A stretch of 64,000 nt of DNA from Roseibacterium beibuensis (GCF_039542305.1 NZ_BAABHW010000001.1:744001-808000); one strand, 5' to 3'. Numbered from the stretch's first letter, positions 43,053-52,426 are shown. Made by a program: numbers and translations. The notes: generated by a model from the letters alone, not told the origin.

Positions 43053-44576
43053 CTACAGCCCCAGCTTCGCCGTCACGATCTCGTTCACGACCTTGGGGTT
43101 GGCCTTGCCGCCGGTGGCTTTCATCACCTGGCCCACGAACCAGCCCGCCAGTTTCGGGTTGGCCTGCGCCTTTTCCACCTGCGCGGGGTTGGCGGCGATG
43201 ATCTCGTCCACCGCCGTTTCGATCGCGCCGGTATCGGTGACCTGCTTCATGCCCTCGGTCTCGACGATCTCCTCGGGGTCGCGCCCGGTGGTGTAGGAGA
43301 TCTCGAACACGTCCTTGCCGATCTTGCCCGAGATGGCGTCGGACTTGATCAGCTTGACGATCTGGCCCAGCTGCGCGGGCGTGATCGGGCTGTCGGTGAT
43401 GGATGTCTCGTCTTTCTTGAGACGGCCGAACAACTCGTTGATGACCCAGTTCGCGGCGGATTTGCCGTCCTTGGCCTCGGCCACGACGGATTCGAAGTAA
43501 TGCGCGGCCTCCAGATCGGCGGTCAGCACGCTGGCGTCGTAATCCGACAGGCCGTAATCGCCGATGAAGCGGGCCTTCTTGGCGTCGGGCAGTTCGGGCA
43601 GGTTGGCCGCGATCTCGTCCACCCAGGCCTGCTCGATCTCCAGCGGCAGAAGGTCGGGATCGGGGAAGTAGCGGTAATCATGCGCCTCTTCCTTGGAGCG
43701 CATGGAGCGCGTCTCGCCCTTGTCGGCGTCGTAGAGGCGGGTTTCCTGGTCGACCTTGCCGCCGCCCTCGACGATGGCGATCTGGCGGCGCGCCTCGTAT
43801 TCGATGGCGGCCTGGATGAAGCGCAGCGAGTTCATGTTCTTGATCTCGCAGCGGGTGCCCAGATAGCCGAAATCGCCCGTCTCGCGGTATTTCTCGTAGG
43901 CGCCCGGCTGGCAGATCGACACGTTCACGTCGGCGCGCAGATTGCCGTTCTGCATGTTGCCGTCGCAGGTGCCCAGATAGAGCATGATCTGGCGCAGCTT
44001 GCCGACGTAAGCCGCTGCCTCCTCGGGGCCGCGGATGTCGGGGCGGCTGACGATCTCCATCAAGGCGACGCCCGTGCGGTTGAGATCGACAAAGCTCATC
44101 GCCGGGTCCATGTCGTGGATCGACTTGCCTGCGTCCTGTTCGAGGTGGATGCGTTCGATCCGCACCGTGCGCGCGGTGCCGTCGCCCATCTCGACCAGCA
44201 CTTCGCCTTCGCCCACGATCGGATGGTAGAGCTGGCTGATCTGGTAGCCCTGCGGCAGGTCGGGGTAGAAATAGTTCTTGCGGTCGAAGGCCGAGTTCAG
44301 GTGGATCTCGGCCTTGAGGCCCAGCCCGGTGCGCACCGCCTGCGCCACGCAGGCCTCGTTGATGACGGGCAGCATGCCGGGCATGCCCGCGTCCACGAAG
44401 GCCACGTTCGAGTTCGGCTCGGCCCCGAATTGCGTCGAGGCGCCCGAGAACAGCTTGGCGCGGGTCGAGACCTGCGCATGCACCTCCATGCCGATCACCA
44501 GTTCCCAATCCTGCTTGGCGCCGGGGATGATCTTGGGTTTCGGGGTCGGTTTTTCGTCTGGGGTCAGGTCGAGCAT
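43053..44576 (-). CDS. gatB: Aspartyl/glutamyl-tRNA amidotransferase subunit B
   Basis: This 507-residue GatB phosphorylates and amidates Glu-tRNA-Gln or Asp-tRNA-Asn with GatA and GatC, giving correctly charged tRNAs. Landmarks are IGMEVHAQV (residues about 28-36), YFYPDLPQGYQIS, DLNRTGVALMEIVS, and the helical YqeY/tail domain in the last 150 residues. ATG 44576 follows GGAGG; an upstream in-frame TTG is not needed. gatA and gatC are not in the window. Confidence 0.97.
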   Translation of the reverse strand: MLDLTPDEKPTPKPKIIPGAKQDWELVIGMEVHAQVSTRAKLFSGASTQFGAEPNSNVAFVDAGMPGMLPVINEACVAQAVRTGLGLKAEIHLNSAFDRKNYFYPDLPQGYQISQLYHPIVGEGEVLVEMGDGTARTVRIERIHLEQDAGKSIHDMDPAMSFVDLNRTGVALMEIVSRPDIRGPEEAAAYVGKLRQIMLYLGTCDGNMQNGNLRADVNVSICQPGAYEKYRETGDFGYLGTRCEIKNMNSLRFIQAAIEYEARRQIAIVEGGGKVDQETRLYDADKGETRSMRSKEEAHDYRYFPDPDLLPLEIEQAWVDEIAANLPELPDAKKARFIGDYGLSDYDASVLTADLEAAHYFESVVAEAKDGKSAANWVINELFGRLKKDETSITDSPITPAQLGQIVKLIKSDAISGKIGKDVFEISYTTGRDPEEIVETEGMKQVTDTGAIETAVDEIIAANPAQVEKAQANPKLAGWFVGQVMKATGGKANPKVVNEIVTAKLGL

Positions 44577-44749
44577 TCTCGGGCCTCCGTCTCGTTTGTC
44601 CAAGCGTTTAGGTCAGCGGCGCGAAGCGGGCAAGGGGGCGGCATGCGCCAAGCGATGGAACGCAAGCCGGGGGCGCGCGTTTTGAAAGCGAAGGGCGCGC
44701 CGAACGGGCGCGTTCCACCATAAATGCAAGCGAGCCGAAAGGACACGCC

Positions 44750-45310
44750 ATGCCAAGCATCACCGAGTCGAACATCCTGATCATCGCCACCCACGGGTTC
44801 GAGCAGTCCGAACTCGAATTCCCGCGTGACCAGTTGCGCGTGAAGGGCGCGACGGTCCATATCGCCACGCCCGATGGCCAGCCCATCAAGGGCTGGGAAG
44901 GCAGCGATTGGGGCCGCGAGGCCGAGGCGGATCTGTCCTTCGACCAGATCGATGTCGCGGCCTATGACGCGCTGGTTCTGCCGGGCGGCCAGATCAACCC
45001 CGACCTACTACGCGTCGATGACCGCGCCATCGAGACGGTCAAGGCGTTCGCCCGTGAAGGAAAGGTCATCGCCGCCGTCTGCCACGCGCCGTGGCTGCTG
45101 GTCGAGGCCGGCCTTGCCAAGGGCCGCCAGATGACCTCGTATCACTCGATCAGGACCGACGTGATCAACGCGGGCGGCGAGTGGGTCGATCAATCCGCCG
45201 TGGCCGACAGTGGCATCGTCACCAGCCGCAACCCGAACGATCTGAAGGAGTTCGTCGGCAAGATCGTCGAAGAGATCGAGGAAGGCCGCCACGAGAAAAA
45301 GGCCGCCTGA
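44750..45310 (+). CDS. DJ-1/PfpI-family protein
   Basis: This 186-residue type-1 glutamine-amidotransferase-fold protein has its nucleophile C111 in AAVCHAPW with the following His112, and the conserved Glu near residue 21 (GFEQSELE). It is of the PfpI/YhbO type, associated with protein deglycation or general stress and hexamer formation. ATG 44750 follows GAAAGGA. It is divergent from gatB and has its own terminator. Confidence 0.92.
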   Translation: MPSITESNILIIATHGFEQSELEFPRDQLRVKGATVHIATPDGQPIKGWEGSDWGREAEADLSFDQIDVAAYDALVLPGGQINPDLLRVDDRAIETVKAFAREGKVIAAVCHAPWLLVEAGLAKGRQMTSYHSIRTDVINAGGEWVDQSAVADSGIVTSRNPNDLKEFVGKIVEEIEEGRHEKKAA

Positions 45311-45351
45311 CCGCAGGATCTTTCCCCCCGGTCGGCTTTAGGCTGACCACC

Positions 45352-45397
45352 CCGGCGCCCCGTTTCCGATGTCCGAACGGGGCGCCGGTCGTTTCTT
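45352..45397 (+). terminator. Rho-independent terminator after the PfpI gene
   Basis: A perfect 13-bp stem joins CCGGCGCCCCGTT (45352-45364) and AACGGGGCGCCGG (45376-45388), with an 11-base loop; TCGTTTCTT follows. It is 41 bp after the stop. Confidence 0.85.
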
Positions 45398-45528
45398 GGC
45401 GGATGCGCTTCTTTCCGCCCGGTTTCGGCGGGCTTCTGCCGACCTTGCCGGGTTTTCCACAGGGTCATGGACTCGGCCATACAGGCTCGGGCACACCGCG
45501 CTGTCTGCAATAGTTTCGAGAAATCATT

Positions 45529-46122
45529 ATGCGAGCGTTCATTCTGGCGGCTGCTGCCGTGCTGGGCCTGTCGGGTTGTTCCATGCTGCCGCTCGGCGCG
45601 TCCGAGGTGGAACCGACCGAGTTCGTGATGCGCTGGGACCACCGCCCCGAAGCCCCCGCCTGGACCGATGCCAGCCTCGCCATGCTGGAAGAAGGCGCGC
45701 CCGCGGGTCATCTGCCCGACCTTGTTCCCGCCGATATCGAGGCCTGGTGCCCGGCCTATACCGAGGGCACCCGCGCCGAGCGCGAGGCCTTCTGGGTTGG
45801 CCTGCTGTCGGCATTGGCCCGCCATGAAAGCACCTGGAACCCGCAAGCCGTGGGCGGCGGCGGGCGCTGGTTCGGCCTGGTCCAGATCAGCCCGGCCACC
45901 GCGCGCCATTACGGCTGCCGCGCCACCAGCGGCGACGCCCTGCGCGATGGCGAGGCCAATCTTTCCTGCGCGCTGCGGATCTGGGGAGAGACCGTGCCGC
46001 GCGATGGCGTGGTGGCCAGCGGTCGGGGCGGCGTGGCCGCCGATTGGGGGCCGTTCGTGCAATCCGACAAGCGCGAGGACATGCGCGCCTGGGTCAGCGC
46101 CCAGCCCTTCTGCGCGGGCTGA
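45529..46122 (+). CDS. Lipoprotein muramidase/transglycosylase-like protein, copy 1
   Basis: This 197-residue lipoprotein has a signal ending LSGC (Cys17) and an SLT/lysozyme-like catalytic domain: the catalytic Glu lies in LARHESTWNP (E near 102) and the second motif is GRWFGLVQISPATARHYGC. The tail contains GVAADWGPF. The next gene has the same order of motifs, so the two arose by duplication. It would cleave peptidoglycan glycan strands in the periplasm. Upstream 45311-45528 holds only the PfpI terminator and leader. Confidence 0.85.
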   Translation: MRAFILAAAAVLGLSGCSMLPLGASEVEPTEFVMRWDHRPEAPAWTDASLAMLEEGAPAGHLPDLVPADIEAWCPAYTEGTRAEREAFWVGLLSALARHESTWNPQAVGGGGRWFGLVQISPATARHYGCRATSGDALRDGEANLSCALRIWGETVPRDGVVASGRGGVAADWGPFVQSDKREDMRAWVSAQPFCAG

Positions 46123-46221
46123 CGCGGGCCAAGCCCCATGTTCGCCCCTTGTTTTCCTTGCCTTTTCGCGCGTGCGGGTGCAGTGTCGCGCGGTGCGCGA
46201 TCGCAACTGGGGGGAGAGCGC

Positions 46222-47169
46222 ATGGCTGCCAAGCCATTGACCAAGGCTGTGGCACTGGCCGTCTGCATCGTGCTGGCGGGGCTTTTGCCCCGGCCCGCGA
46301 CGGCGCAGGACGGCCCTGCCGGGGTGTTGTCGCTACGCCCGATCCCGCGCCCTGTCGCGGCCACACCTGAGGTGACTCCACCAAGCGTGCCGGAGGTCGA
46401 GGTGACCGCGGGCCAGATGGCTCTGGCGCCCCCCTTGGCCGATGCCGACACCCCCGTCAGCCTGCCGCCCGAACCCGAGATCAGCGCGCTGGCCCCGGCC
46501 CGGAGCCTCAGGCCGCGCCACCGAGAGGGGTGGCTGGTGCCGGCCGCCCGGTGGGACGAACATCCGCGCGGCGACCGCTGGACCGCCGCCGTCATGGCCG
46601 CGCTGCGCGGGCCGGGGGCGCCGCTGCTCGATACCGTGCCCGAGGATATCGAGGCCTGGTGCCCCGGATACATCACTGCCGATCGCGGTCAGCGTGCGGC
46701 CTTCTGGGCCGGGTTGATCTCGGCCCTGGCGTGGCACGAAAGCACGCATAACCCGCGCGCCGTGGGCGGCGGCGGCCAATGGTTCGGCCTTGTCCAGATC
46801 GCGCCGGGGACGGCGCGCTGGCGCAATTGCGACGTGACCAGCGCCGAGGCGCTGCTCGACGGGTCGGCGAACCTGCGCTGCGGCATCCGGATCATGGGGA
46901 TCACCGTGCCGCGCGATAATGTCGTCTCGGAAGGGATGCGCGGGGTGGCCGCGGATTGGGGGCCGTTCCATTCGCGCCGCAAGCGAGAGGATATGCGCAA
47001 CTGGGTCCGGTCGCAGGATTATTGCCAATCCGCCACCCGCCCGCAAATGCGGCCGGCCGGCCTGGCCGAGGCCGCGCGGCCCGGCGGATCGGTGGTGATG
47101 GAGGCCATCTCGGGGCCGATGAACAGGTTGAGCCTGCGTCCCGTCGCGCGTCCGGCGCGCGCGGGGTAG
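46222..47169 (+). CDS. Muramidase/transglycosylase-like protein, copy 2
   Basis: This 315-residue secreted protein has a signal peptide (about residues 1-29, ending ATAQ), a Pro-rich linker to about residue 95, and a catalytic domain with LAWHESTHNPRAVGGGGQWFGLVQIAPGTARW in parts, and GVAADWGPFHS. These match copy 1 closely. The catalytic Glu is in HEST. ATG 46222 follows GGGGGAGAG; upstream in-frame codons lack that. Unlike copy 1 it has no lipobox and has a longer linker and tail. Confidence 0.85.
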   Translation: MAAKPLTKAVALAVCIVLAGLLPRPATAQDGPAGVLSLRPIPRPVAATPEVTPPSVPEVEVTAGQMALAPPLADADTPVSLPPEPEISALAPARSLRPRHREGWLVPAARWDEHPRGDRWTAAVMAALRGPGAPLLDTVPEDIEAWCPGYITADRGQRAAFWAGLISALAWHESTHNPRAVGGGGQWFGLVQIAPGTARWRNCDVTSAEALLDGSANLRCGIRIMGITVPRDNVVSEGMRGVAADWGPFHSRRKREDMRNWVRSQDYCQSATRPQMRPAGLAEAARPGGSVVMEAISGPMNRLSLRPVARPARAG

Positions 47170-47184
47170 GCTTGCCGTAAAAGA

Positions 47185-47595
47185 TCAGGTGTGGCGCACG
47201 GGGATGCCGCGGCTGGTCGCCTCGCGGATCAGCACGAGGGGGTCCGGCAGCGCCTGCTTCGGCATCGCGATACGCTCGCCCGTTTCCAGAACCACCGCGA
47301 TCCGGGTTTGTCCGCGGCGGTCCGCGACCTCCAGATAGGCGATCCGGCCGACCGGGATCGAGACCTTGTCGCGCCCGATATCCAGCTGCCAGACCGAGCG
47401 CCCCATGCGCAGCCCCCAGTTCGGCACGAAGATCATCTGTGCAAGGCTGATCGCGAGGGCGGGCAGCAGCAGAAGCAGCACGTAGCCCGGGATCACGGCC
47501 CAGAGTTGCACGGTCAGAAACGAAAGCCCGGCAAAGGCTGCGAGGCTGAGCGCGGTATTGCCCGGACGGGCTGCGTATTCGAACGTGTCGGTCAT
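47185..47595 (-). CDS. Small membrane protein with PH-like C-terminal part
   Basis: This 136-residue protein has two adjacent transmembrane helices (about residues 16-35 and 36-54, FAGLSFLTVQLWAVIPGYVLLLLLPALAI in parts) and a beta-rich C-terminal region (WQLDIGRDKVSIPVGRIAYLEV) that resembles a bacterial PH-type (YdbS/DUF304) domain. I cannot be sure of the family. It is convergent with muramidase copy 2. No enzymatic motif is seen. Confidence 0.75.
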   Translation of the reverse strand: MTDTFEYAARPGNTALSLAAFAGLSFLTVQLWAVIPGYVLLLLLPALAISLAQMIFVPNWGLRMGRSVWQLDIGRDKVSIPVGRIAYLEVADRRGQTRIAVVLETGERIAMPKQALPDPLVLIREATSRGIPVRHT

Positions 47596-47693
47596 GGCGA
47601 TGTTAAACCGCCCGATTTGGACAAGTTTGTGTCACCACTGGGAAACCTTGGAGACAGTCCGCTTTTTCGACCGGATCGGCGGCCCTCGGGCGC

Positions 47694-48641
47694 TCAGCCG
47701 AGGCCCGGCCGGGGGGACGGCAACAGGCGCGGCGGCCCGGCCTTGAGCAGCGACAGCCCCCCGCCGCCCTGGTCCTCGCCAAGGGCAAGGGTGGCGCGGC
47801 GCAGATGGGCAATCGCCGCCTCCGGGGCGCGGGGCAGATCGGCGGCCGGGATCGGCGCGCCGATGGTGACGCGAAACGGTTGGCGCGCCTTGTTCAGCAC
47901 CTCGTGGAACAGGGTGATGTCGCGCAGCGTGGGGTGGATCGCGTCGAAGGTATAGAACAGCGCCGAGTTGCGGGCCCGGATATGGATCGGGATCACCGGC
48001 ACGTCGAAGCGCCGCGCGATCTGCGCGGCGGAGGCCATCCAGGGCCGCTCATGCAGGCGCAGCCCGCGCCGCTTGGCCAGCCGCCCCGACGGGAAGATCA
48101 CGCCGAGACGCCCGTCTTCGACCAGCGCCTGCCGGGTGTAGGCCATGGTGGCGCGCGCCTTGGCGTGGCAGCGTTTCTCCTCGCGCCATTCTACCGGGGC
48201 GATGACCTGAGACAGTTGCGGCAGGACGCGCAGGATATCGGCATTGGCATAGAAGAAGAGATCGGGTCGCCGCGTGGCCAGCGCCCGCCAAAGCGTCAAG
48301 CCGTCGGCGATGCCGGTGGGGTGGTTGGCCACGATCAGGGCGGGTCCGGTGGCGGGGATGTTGCCGAGCCCCGTGACATCGAGCCTGCGACACACGAGGC
48401 GCGCCGCGGTATCCATGACGCGCGGGCCCGCATGCGGGTCGAGCGCGGTGGCAATCTCGACGGTGCGTTTCTGGCCCAGAAGCCGGTCGAGCGCCGCGCG
48501 GGCGGTCGCCGTGCCGCGCCGTCCCGAGAAGAGCCAGGGCGCGCGCTCCTCGATCAGCGGGGCGAGCCGGTCCTCGATCGGGCCGGGCGCCGCGGCGGGC
48601 GGCCAGTCGAAGGCATCGGAGTGGCGTGCGGCGGGTTGCAT
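47694..48641 (-). CDS. Lysophospholipid acyltransferase (PlsC-like)
   Basis: This 315-residue acyltransferase has the catalytic NHPTGIAD motif (NHx4D form, near residue 106-111) and a downstream FPSGRLAK motif (the family's EG-T-R region, here PSGR). It transfers an acyl group to a lysophospholipid or related glycerol lipid at the inner membrane. A long N-terminal extension (about 90 residues) precedes the domain. ATG 48641 is divergent from the DUF1624 gene. Confidence 0.85.
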   Translation of the reverse strand: MQPAARHSDAFDWPPAAAPGPIEDRLAPLIEERAPWLFSGRRGTATARAALDRLLGQKRTVEIATALDPHAGPRVMDTAARLVCRRLDVTGLGNIPATGPALIVANHPTGIADGLTLWRALATRRPDLFFYANADILRVLPQLSQVIAPVEWREEKRCHAKARATMAYTRQALVEDGRLGVIFPSGRLAKRRGLRLHERPWMASAAQIARRFDVPVIPIHIRARNSALFYTFDAIHPTLRDITLFHEVLNKARQPFRVTIGAPIPAADLPRAPEAAIAHLRRATLALGEDQGGGGLSLLKAGPPRLLPSPRPGLG

Positions 48642-48766
48642 GGCATCCTCCGGATCACATGCTCCTGTAACGCCGTCATGACATGGGGATCACGCAGCGC
48701 CCTTTCCAGCCCCCGGCTTGCGTCGGGCATGGGCAAGGCGAAGTCCCGCTGCTAGGGTCGGGCGCG

Positions 48767-49540
48767 ATGGTGGATCTTGTGCACAGGCATGGCCCCGCGG
48801 TGAGGGCCGGAACGGGGTTGCGGCGCGGGCGGGTGCTGGCGCTTGATCATGCGCGGAGCCTCGCGCTTCTGGCCATGGCGATCTTTCACTTCGCCTATGA
48901 CCTCGAGACATTCGGATACCTGCCGCGCGGCACGGTTCTGACCGGGGGCTGGCGGATGCTGGCGATCTGCACGGCGGGGTCGTTCCTGTTTCTCGCCGGG
49001 GTGAGCCTGTGGCTGGCGCACGGGCAGGGCGCGCGCTGGCCGTCCTTCTGGAAACGCTTTGCCAAGATCGCGGCGGCGGCGCTTCTGATCACGGTGGCGA
49101 CCCGGATCGCGATCCCGCAGGCCTTCATCTTCTTCGGCATCCTGCATGCCATCGCGGCGGCGAGCCTTGTGGGGATGCTGGTGATCCGCATCCCAGCGGT
49201 GGGGGTGATCCTGCTGGCGGCGCTGGCCTTCGCGGCGCCGCATGTGGCGCGCTCTGCGTTCTTCGATCCATGGCCCTTGTGGTGGACGGGGTTGCAGACC
49301 GTGCCGATCATCGCGGTGGATTACGTGCCGCTGTTCCCATGGCTGGGGCCGTTCCTGCTGGGGCTGGCGGCGGGGCGGATCGGAACGGTGACGGGCCTCT
49401 GGACCCGGGCCGCGACATGGCAGGGTGGGCGCTTGGCCCGCGCGCTGGCCTGGCCGGGCAAGCATTCGCTTTGGGTCTACCTGTTGCACCAGCCGGTCCT
49501 GATCGCGCTGGTCTGGTCCTACACGCAACTGATGCGCTGA
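48767..49540 (+). CDS. DUF1624 heparan-alpha-glucosaminide N-acetyltransferase-like membrane protein
   Basis: This 257-residue integral membrane protein has seven or so helices. The family opening RVLALDHARSLALLAMAIFHFAYDLE (in parts) contains the D-x2-R and F-H/Y-x-D segment, and FFGILHAIAAASLVG and HSLWVYLLHQPVLIAL follow. It acetylates sugars or moves acyl groups across the membrane in relatives; substrates here are unknown. I use ATG 48767. It is followed by a hairpin-rich region. Confidence 0.83.
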   Translation: MVDLVHRHGPAVRAGTGLRRGRVLALDHARSLALLAMAIFHFAYDLETFGYLPRGTVLTGGWRMLAICTAGSFLFLAGVSLWLAHGQGARWPSFWKRFAKIAAAALLITVATRIAIPQAFIFFGILHAIAAASLVGMLVIRIPAVGVILLAALAFAAPHVARSAFFDPWPLWWTGLQTVPIIAVDYVPLFPWLGPFLLGLAAGRIGTVTGLWTRAATWQGGRLARALAWPGKHSLWVYLLHQPVLIALVWSYTQLMR

Positions 49541-49823
49541 GGCGGGCGCTCCCGCCCAAGGCCGGCATGGCTGTGCCACGCCGCCTTGGTTTGGGCGTGG
49601 CGCGCGGGCCGGCCTTTGGCCGGGTCCGCGCGGGGGCGCGCCCGGCCGGATGCGGCGCGCGGCATGGCGGGGGTCGGCCATTTGTAGAGAGGCCGTTTGC
49701 TGGCCATTCTGCCAGGCAAACAGGCCTTCCCGAGGATGCAGGCGAGTCGCCGGTCGCCTCAAGGACAAGCCGCGCGCTGCGCGGTCGCCCTTCGGGCGAT
49801 CCTTGACCCGCCCGCCGACTCGC
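49541..49823. repeat. Hairpin-rich convergent intergenic region with three-way junction
   Basis: The region holds no ORF I trust. Hairpins include GGCGGG/CCCGCC (49541-49556), CCAAGGC/GCCTTGG (49556-49589, with inner GGCA/TGCC), and GTTTGCTGGC-cattct-GCCA-g-GCAAAC (49695-49721). At 49742-49823 outer arms GCGAGTCG/CGACTCGC enclose TCAAGGA/TCCTTGA, which enclose two perfect hairpins, CCGCGC-gct-GCGCGG and CGCCC-ttc-GGGCG. Function is unknown. Confidence 0.7.
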
Positions 49824-49828
49824 GCGGG

Positions 49829-52426
49829 TCACCCGCGGATGCGGGCCACCATCTCGGTCATGTCGCGGCTCAGCCCCTCGGTCGCGGCGATGCGGTCCAG
49901 TTCGGCGCGGATCATCTCCTGCCGGTCGGTGTCATAGCGCGGCCAGGTCTCGAACAGGGTGGAGAGCCGCGCCGCCGTTTGCGGGTTGGCGCCGTCCATC
50001 CGGATCAGCCAGTCGGCCACGAAGCGGTAGCCCGCGCCGGAGGGATCGTGGAAGGCCGCCGGGTTCATGCTGAGCCCGCCGATGACCGAGCGGAAGCGGT
50101 TGGGGTTCTTCCAGTCGAAGAGCGGATGTTCGGTCAGCGCCCGGGCGACCGCCAGCGCGTCGGCGGGCGGCGTCGTGCTGACCTGCAGCATGAACCATTT
50201 GTCCATCACCAGCCGGTCGCCTTTCCACTGCGCCTCGAAGGCGGCGGGGGCCGCGCGGTCGCCGGCGGCGATCAGGCAGGTCAGCGCCGCGACCTGGTCG
50301 GTCATGTTGGTGGCGGCGTCGAACTGTGCGCGGGCCAGCGACGGGTCGCTTGGCGGCGACAGGAAGCGCAGCGCGGTGTTGCGCAGGGCGCGCTTGCCGG
50401 CCGAGGCGGCGTCGGGGCTGTAATCGGGGCCGGGGTCATGCGCCTCGTAAAGCTGGCGGAAGAGGGGGGCCAGGGCCGTGCCCATCCGCTCCGATATGGC
50501 CTGCCGCGTTGCGTGGATCGCGGTCGGATCGGGCACGAGGCCCGCATCATGGACGGCCTGCGCGATGTCATCCTCGGACGGGAAGCCGAGCGCAAGCGCG
50601 CGGAAGGCCGGGTCGAGCGTCTCGTCCCCGGCCAGTTTGCCGATCGCGTCGATCACCATCCCGGTGTCGAACGGCGTTCCCGACAGGTCGGCGACAATGG
50701 CCTCGCGCAGCAGGCTGCGGCCCGCCTCCCATCGGTTGAACGGGTCGCTGTCATGGGCCAGCAGCACCGCGCGATCCTCGGCCGAGAGCGGCGCGTCGAG
50801 GATGACCGGCGCCGAGAAGCCGCGCAGCAGCGATGGGATCACCCGGTCCGGGCGGGGCACGCCGGCCTCGCGCGCGAGGGCGGCGAGGTCCCATGTGCGG
50901 GTGAGGTCCGGGCTGTCGAGTTCCAGCACCGTGTCGGGCAACAGGTCCACGCCCTCGGGGCTGAGAAAGCCGAGCCGCACGGGGATCAGCGCGGGTTCCT
51001 TGAGCGGCTGGCCGGGGGTTTCCGGCACCTCTTGCTGCAGGGTCAGGGTCAGGTCGTCGCCCGCGATGGACCACTCCGCCGTCACGCGCGGGGTGCCCGC
51101 CTGCGAATACCAGCGCTTGAACTGGCTGAGGTCGCGTTGCGCGACATCCTCGAAGACCTGAAGCCAATCCTCGATGGTGCAGGCCTGCCCGTCATGGCGG
51201 GCGAAATACTCGTCAAGGGCGGCGCGCCACGCGTCGGGGCCGGCCAGCTCGCGCAGCATCCGGATGACCTCGGCGCCCTTCTCGTAGACCGTGGCGGTGT
51301 AGAAGTTGTTGATCTCGATATAGGTTTCGGGCCGGACCGGGTGGGCCAGCGGGCCGGCATCCTCGCGGAACTGGCGCGCGCGCAGTTGCAGCACGTCCTC
51401 GATGCGCTTGACCGGGGCGCTGCGCATGTCGGCGCTGAACTGCTGGTCGCGAAAGACGGTCAGCCCCTCCTTGAGGCACAGCTGGAACCAGTCGCGGCAG
51501 GTGATGCGGTTGCCGGTCCAGTTGTGGAAATACTCGTGCGCGACGATGCCCTCGATGAAGTCGTAATCGCGGTCGGTGGCGGTCTCGGCGCTGGCGAGCA
51601 CGAATTTGGAGTTGAAGATGTTCAGCCCCTTGTTCTCCATCGCGCCCATGTTGAAATCGTCCACGGCGACGATGTTGAACACGTCCAGATCGTATTCGCG
51701 GCCATAGACCTGCTCGTCCCAGGCCATGGAGCGTTTCAGCGCGTCCATCGCATAGGCGCAGCGGGTCTCGTCCCCGGGCCGCACCCAGATGTTGAGATCG
51801 ACCTTGGCGCCGCTGGCGGTGGTGAAGCTGTCGGAATGGGCGACAAGATCGCCCGCGACCAGCGCGAAAAGATAGGCGGGTTTGGGCCAGGGGTCGTGCC
51901 ACTCGGCCCAGCCGTCGCCCTGGGCGATGGGGTTGCCGTTCGACAGGAGCACCGGAAGGTCGCTTTCGATGCGCACCGTGAAAGGGGCCATCACGTCGGG
52001 CCGGTCGGGGTAAAAGGTGATCTTGCGGAAACCTTCGGCCTCGCACTGGGTGCAGAACATGCCATTCGAGGTGTAAAGCCCCTCCAGCGCGGTATTTGCC
52101 TCGGGGTCGATGGCGACCTCGGCCTCCAGCGTGAAGGCGTCGCCGGGCAGGCGCTCGGCGGGGATGGTCAACCCCTCGGGCGTCAGCAGGTAGTCGAAGG
52201 CCGTCAGCGGCTTGCCGTTCAGCGACAGCGTGATCAGGCGCAGGTTCTCGCCATCGAGGCGCAGGTTGCCCTCGTCCAGCCCCTCGGGATTGGCGCGGAA
52301 GGCGATCTTCGATTTCACGCGCGTGTCCTTGGGTGACAGCCGGAAGGTCAGGTGCACGCTGTCCACCAGGTGGCTGGGTGGACGGTAATCGGCAAGGTGG
52401 ATCGGCTGGGGGGCGGCGTCCTTCAT
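49829..52426 (-). CDS. pepN: Aminopeptidase N (M1 family)
   Basis: This 865-residue zinc aminopeptidase removes N-terminal residues from peptides. The exopeptidase motif GAMENKG lies near residue 262 and the zinc site HEYFHNWTGNR near 296, with the third ligand Glu in LCLKEGLTVFRDQ. The catalytic Tyr region (NNFYTATVYEKGAEV) is near 380. Length and order match proteobacterial PepN. ATG 52426 is used. It is divergent from a small membrane protein and converges on the hairpin region. Confidence 0.96.
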   Translation of the reverse strand: MKDAAPQPIHLADYRPPSHLVDSVHLTFRLSPKDTRVKSKIAFRANPEGLDEGNLRLDGENLRLITLSLNGKPLTAFDYLLTPEGLTIPAERLPGDAFTLEAEVAIDPEANTALEGLYTSNGMFCTQCEAEGFRKITFYPDRPDVMAPFTVRIESDLPVLLSNGNPIAQGDGWAEWHDPWPKPAYLFALVAGDLVAHSDSFTTASGAKVDLNIWVRPGDETRCAYAMDALKRSMAWDEQVYGREYDLDVFNIVAVDDFNMGAMENKGLNIFNSKFVLASAETATDRDYDFIEGIVAHEYFHNWTGNRITCRDWFQLCLKEGLTVFRDQQFSADMRSAPVKRIEDVLQLRARQFREDAGPLAHPVRPETYIEINNFYTATVYEKGAEVIRMLRELAGPDAWRAALDEYFARHDGQACTIEDWLQVFEDVAQRDLSQFKRWYSQAGTPRVTAEWSIAGDDLTLTLQQEVPETPGQPLKEPALIPVRLGFLSPEGVDLLPDTVLELDSPDLTRTWDLAALAREAGVPRPDRVIPSLLRGFSAPVILDAPLSAEDRAVLLAHDSDPFNRWEAGRSLLREAIVADLSGTPFDTGMVIDAIGKLAGDETLDPAFRALALGFPSEDDIAQAVHDAGLVPDPTAIHATRQAISERMGTALAPLFRQLYEAHDPGPDYSPDAASAGKRALRNTALRFLSPPSDPSLARAQFDAATNMTDQVAALTCLIAAGDRAAPAAFEAQWKGDRLVMDKWFMLQVSTTPPADALAVARALTEHPLFDWKNPNRFRSVIGGLSMNPAAFHDPSGAGYRFVADWLIRMDGANPQTAARLSTLFETWPRYDTDRQEMIRAELDRIAATEGLSRDMTEMVARIRG

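Noticed and set aside
42759..44723. Plus-strand ORF of 654 codons over gatB
   Set aside because: The minus strand encodes complete GatB; the plus ORF is rich in His and Asp repeats typical of antisense GC-rich frames.
49697..52336. Plus-strand ORF of 879 codons over pepN
   Set aside because: The opposite strand encodes a full aminopeptidase N with GAMEN and HEYFH motifs; the long frame is a by-product of GC bias.
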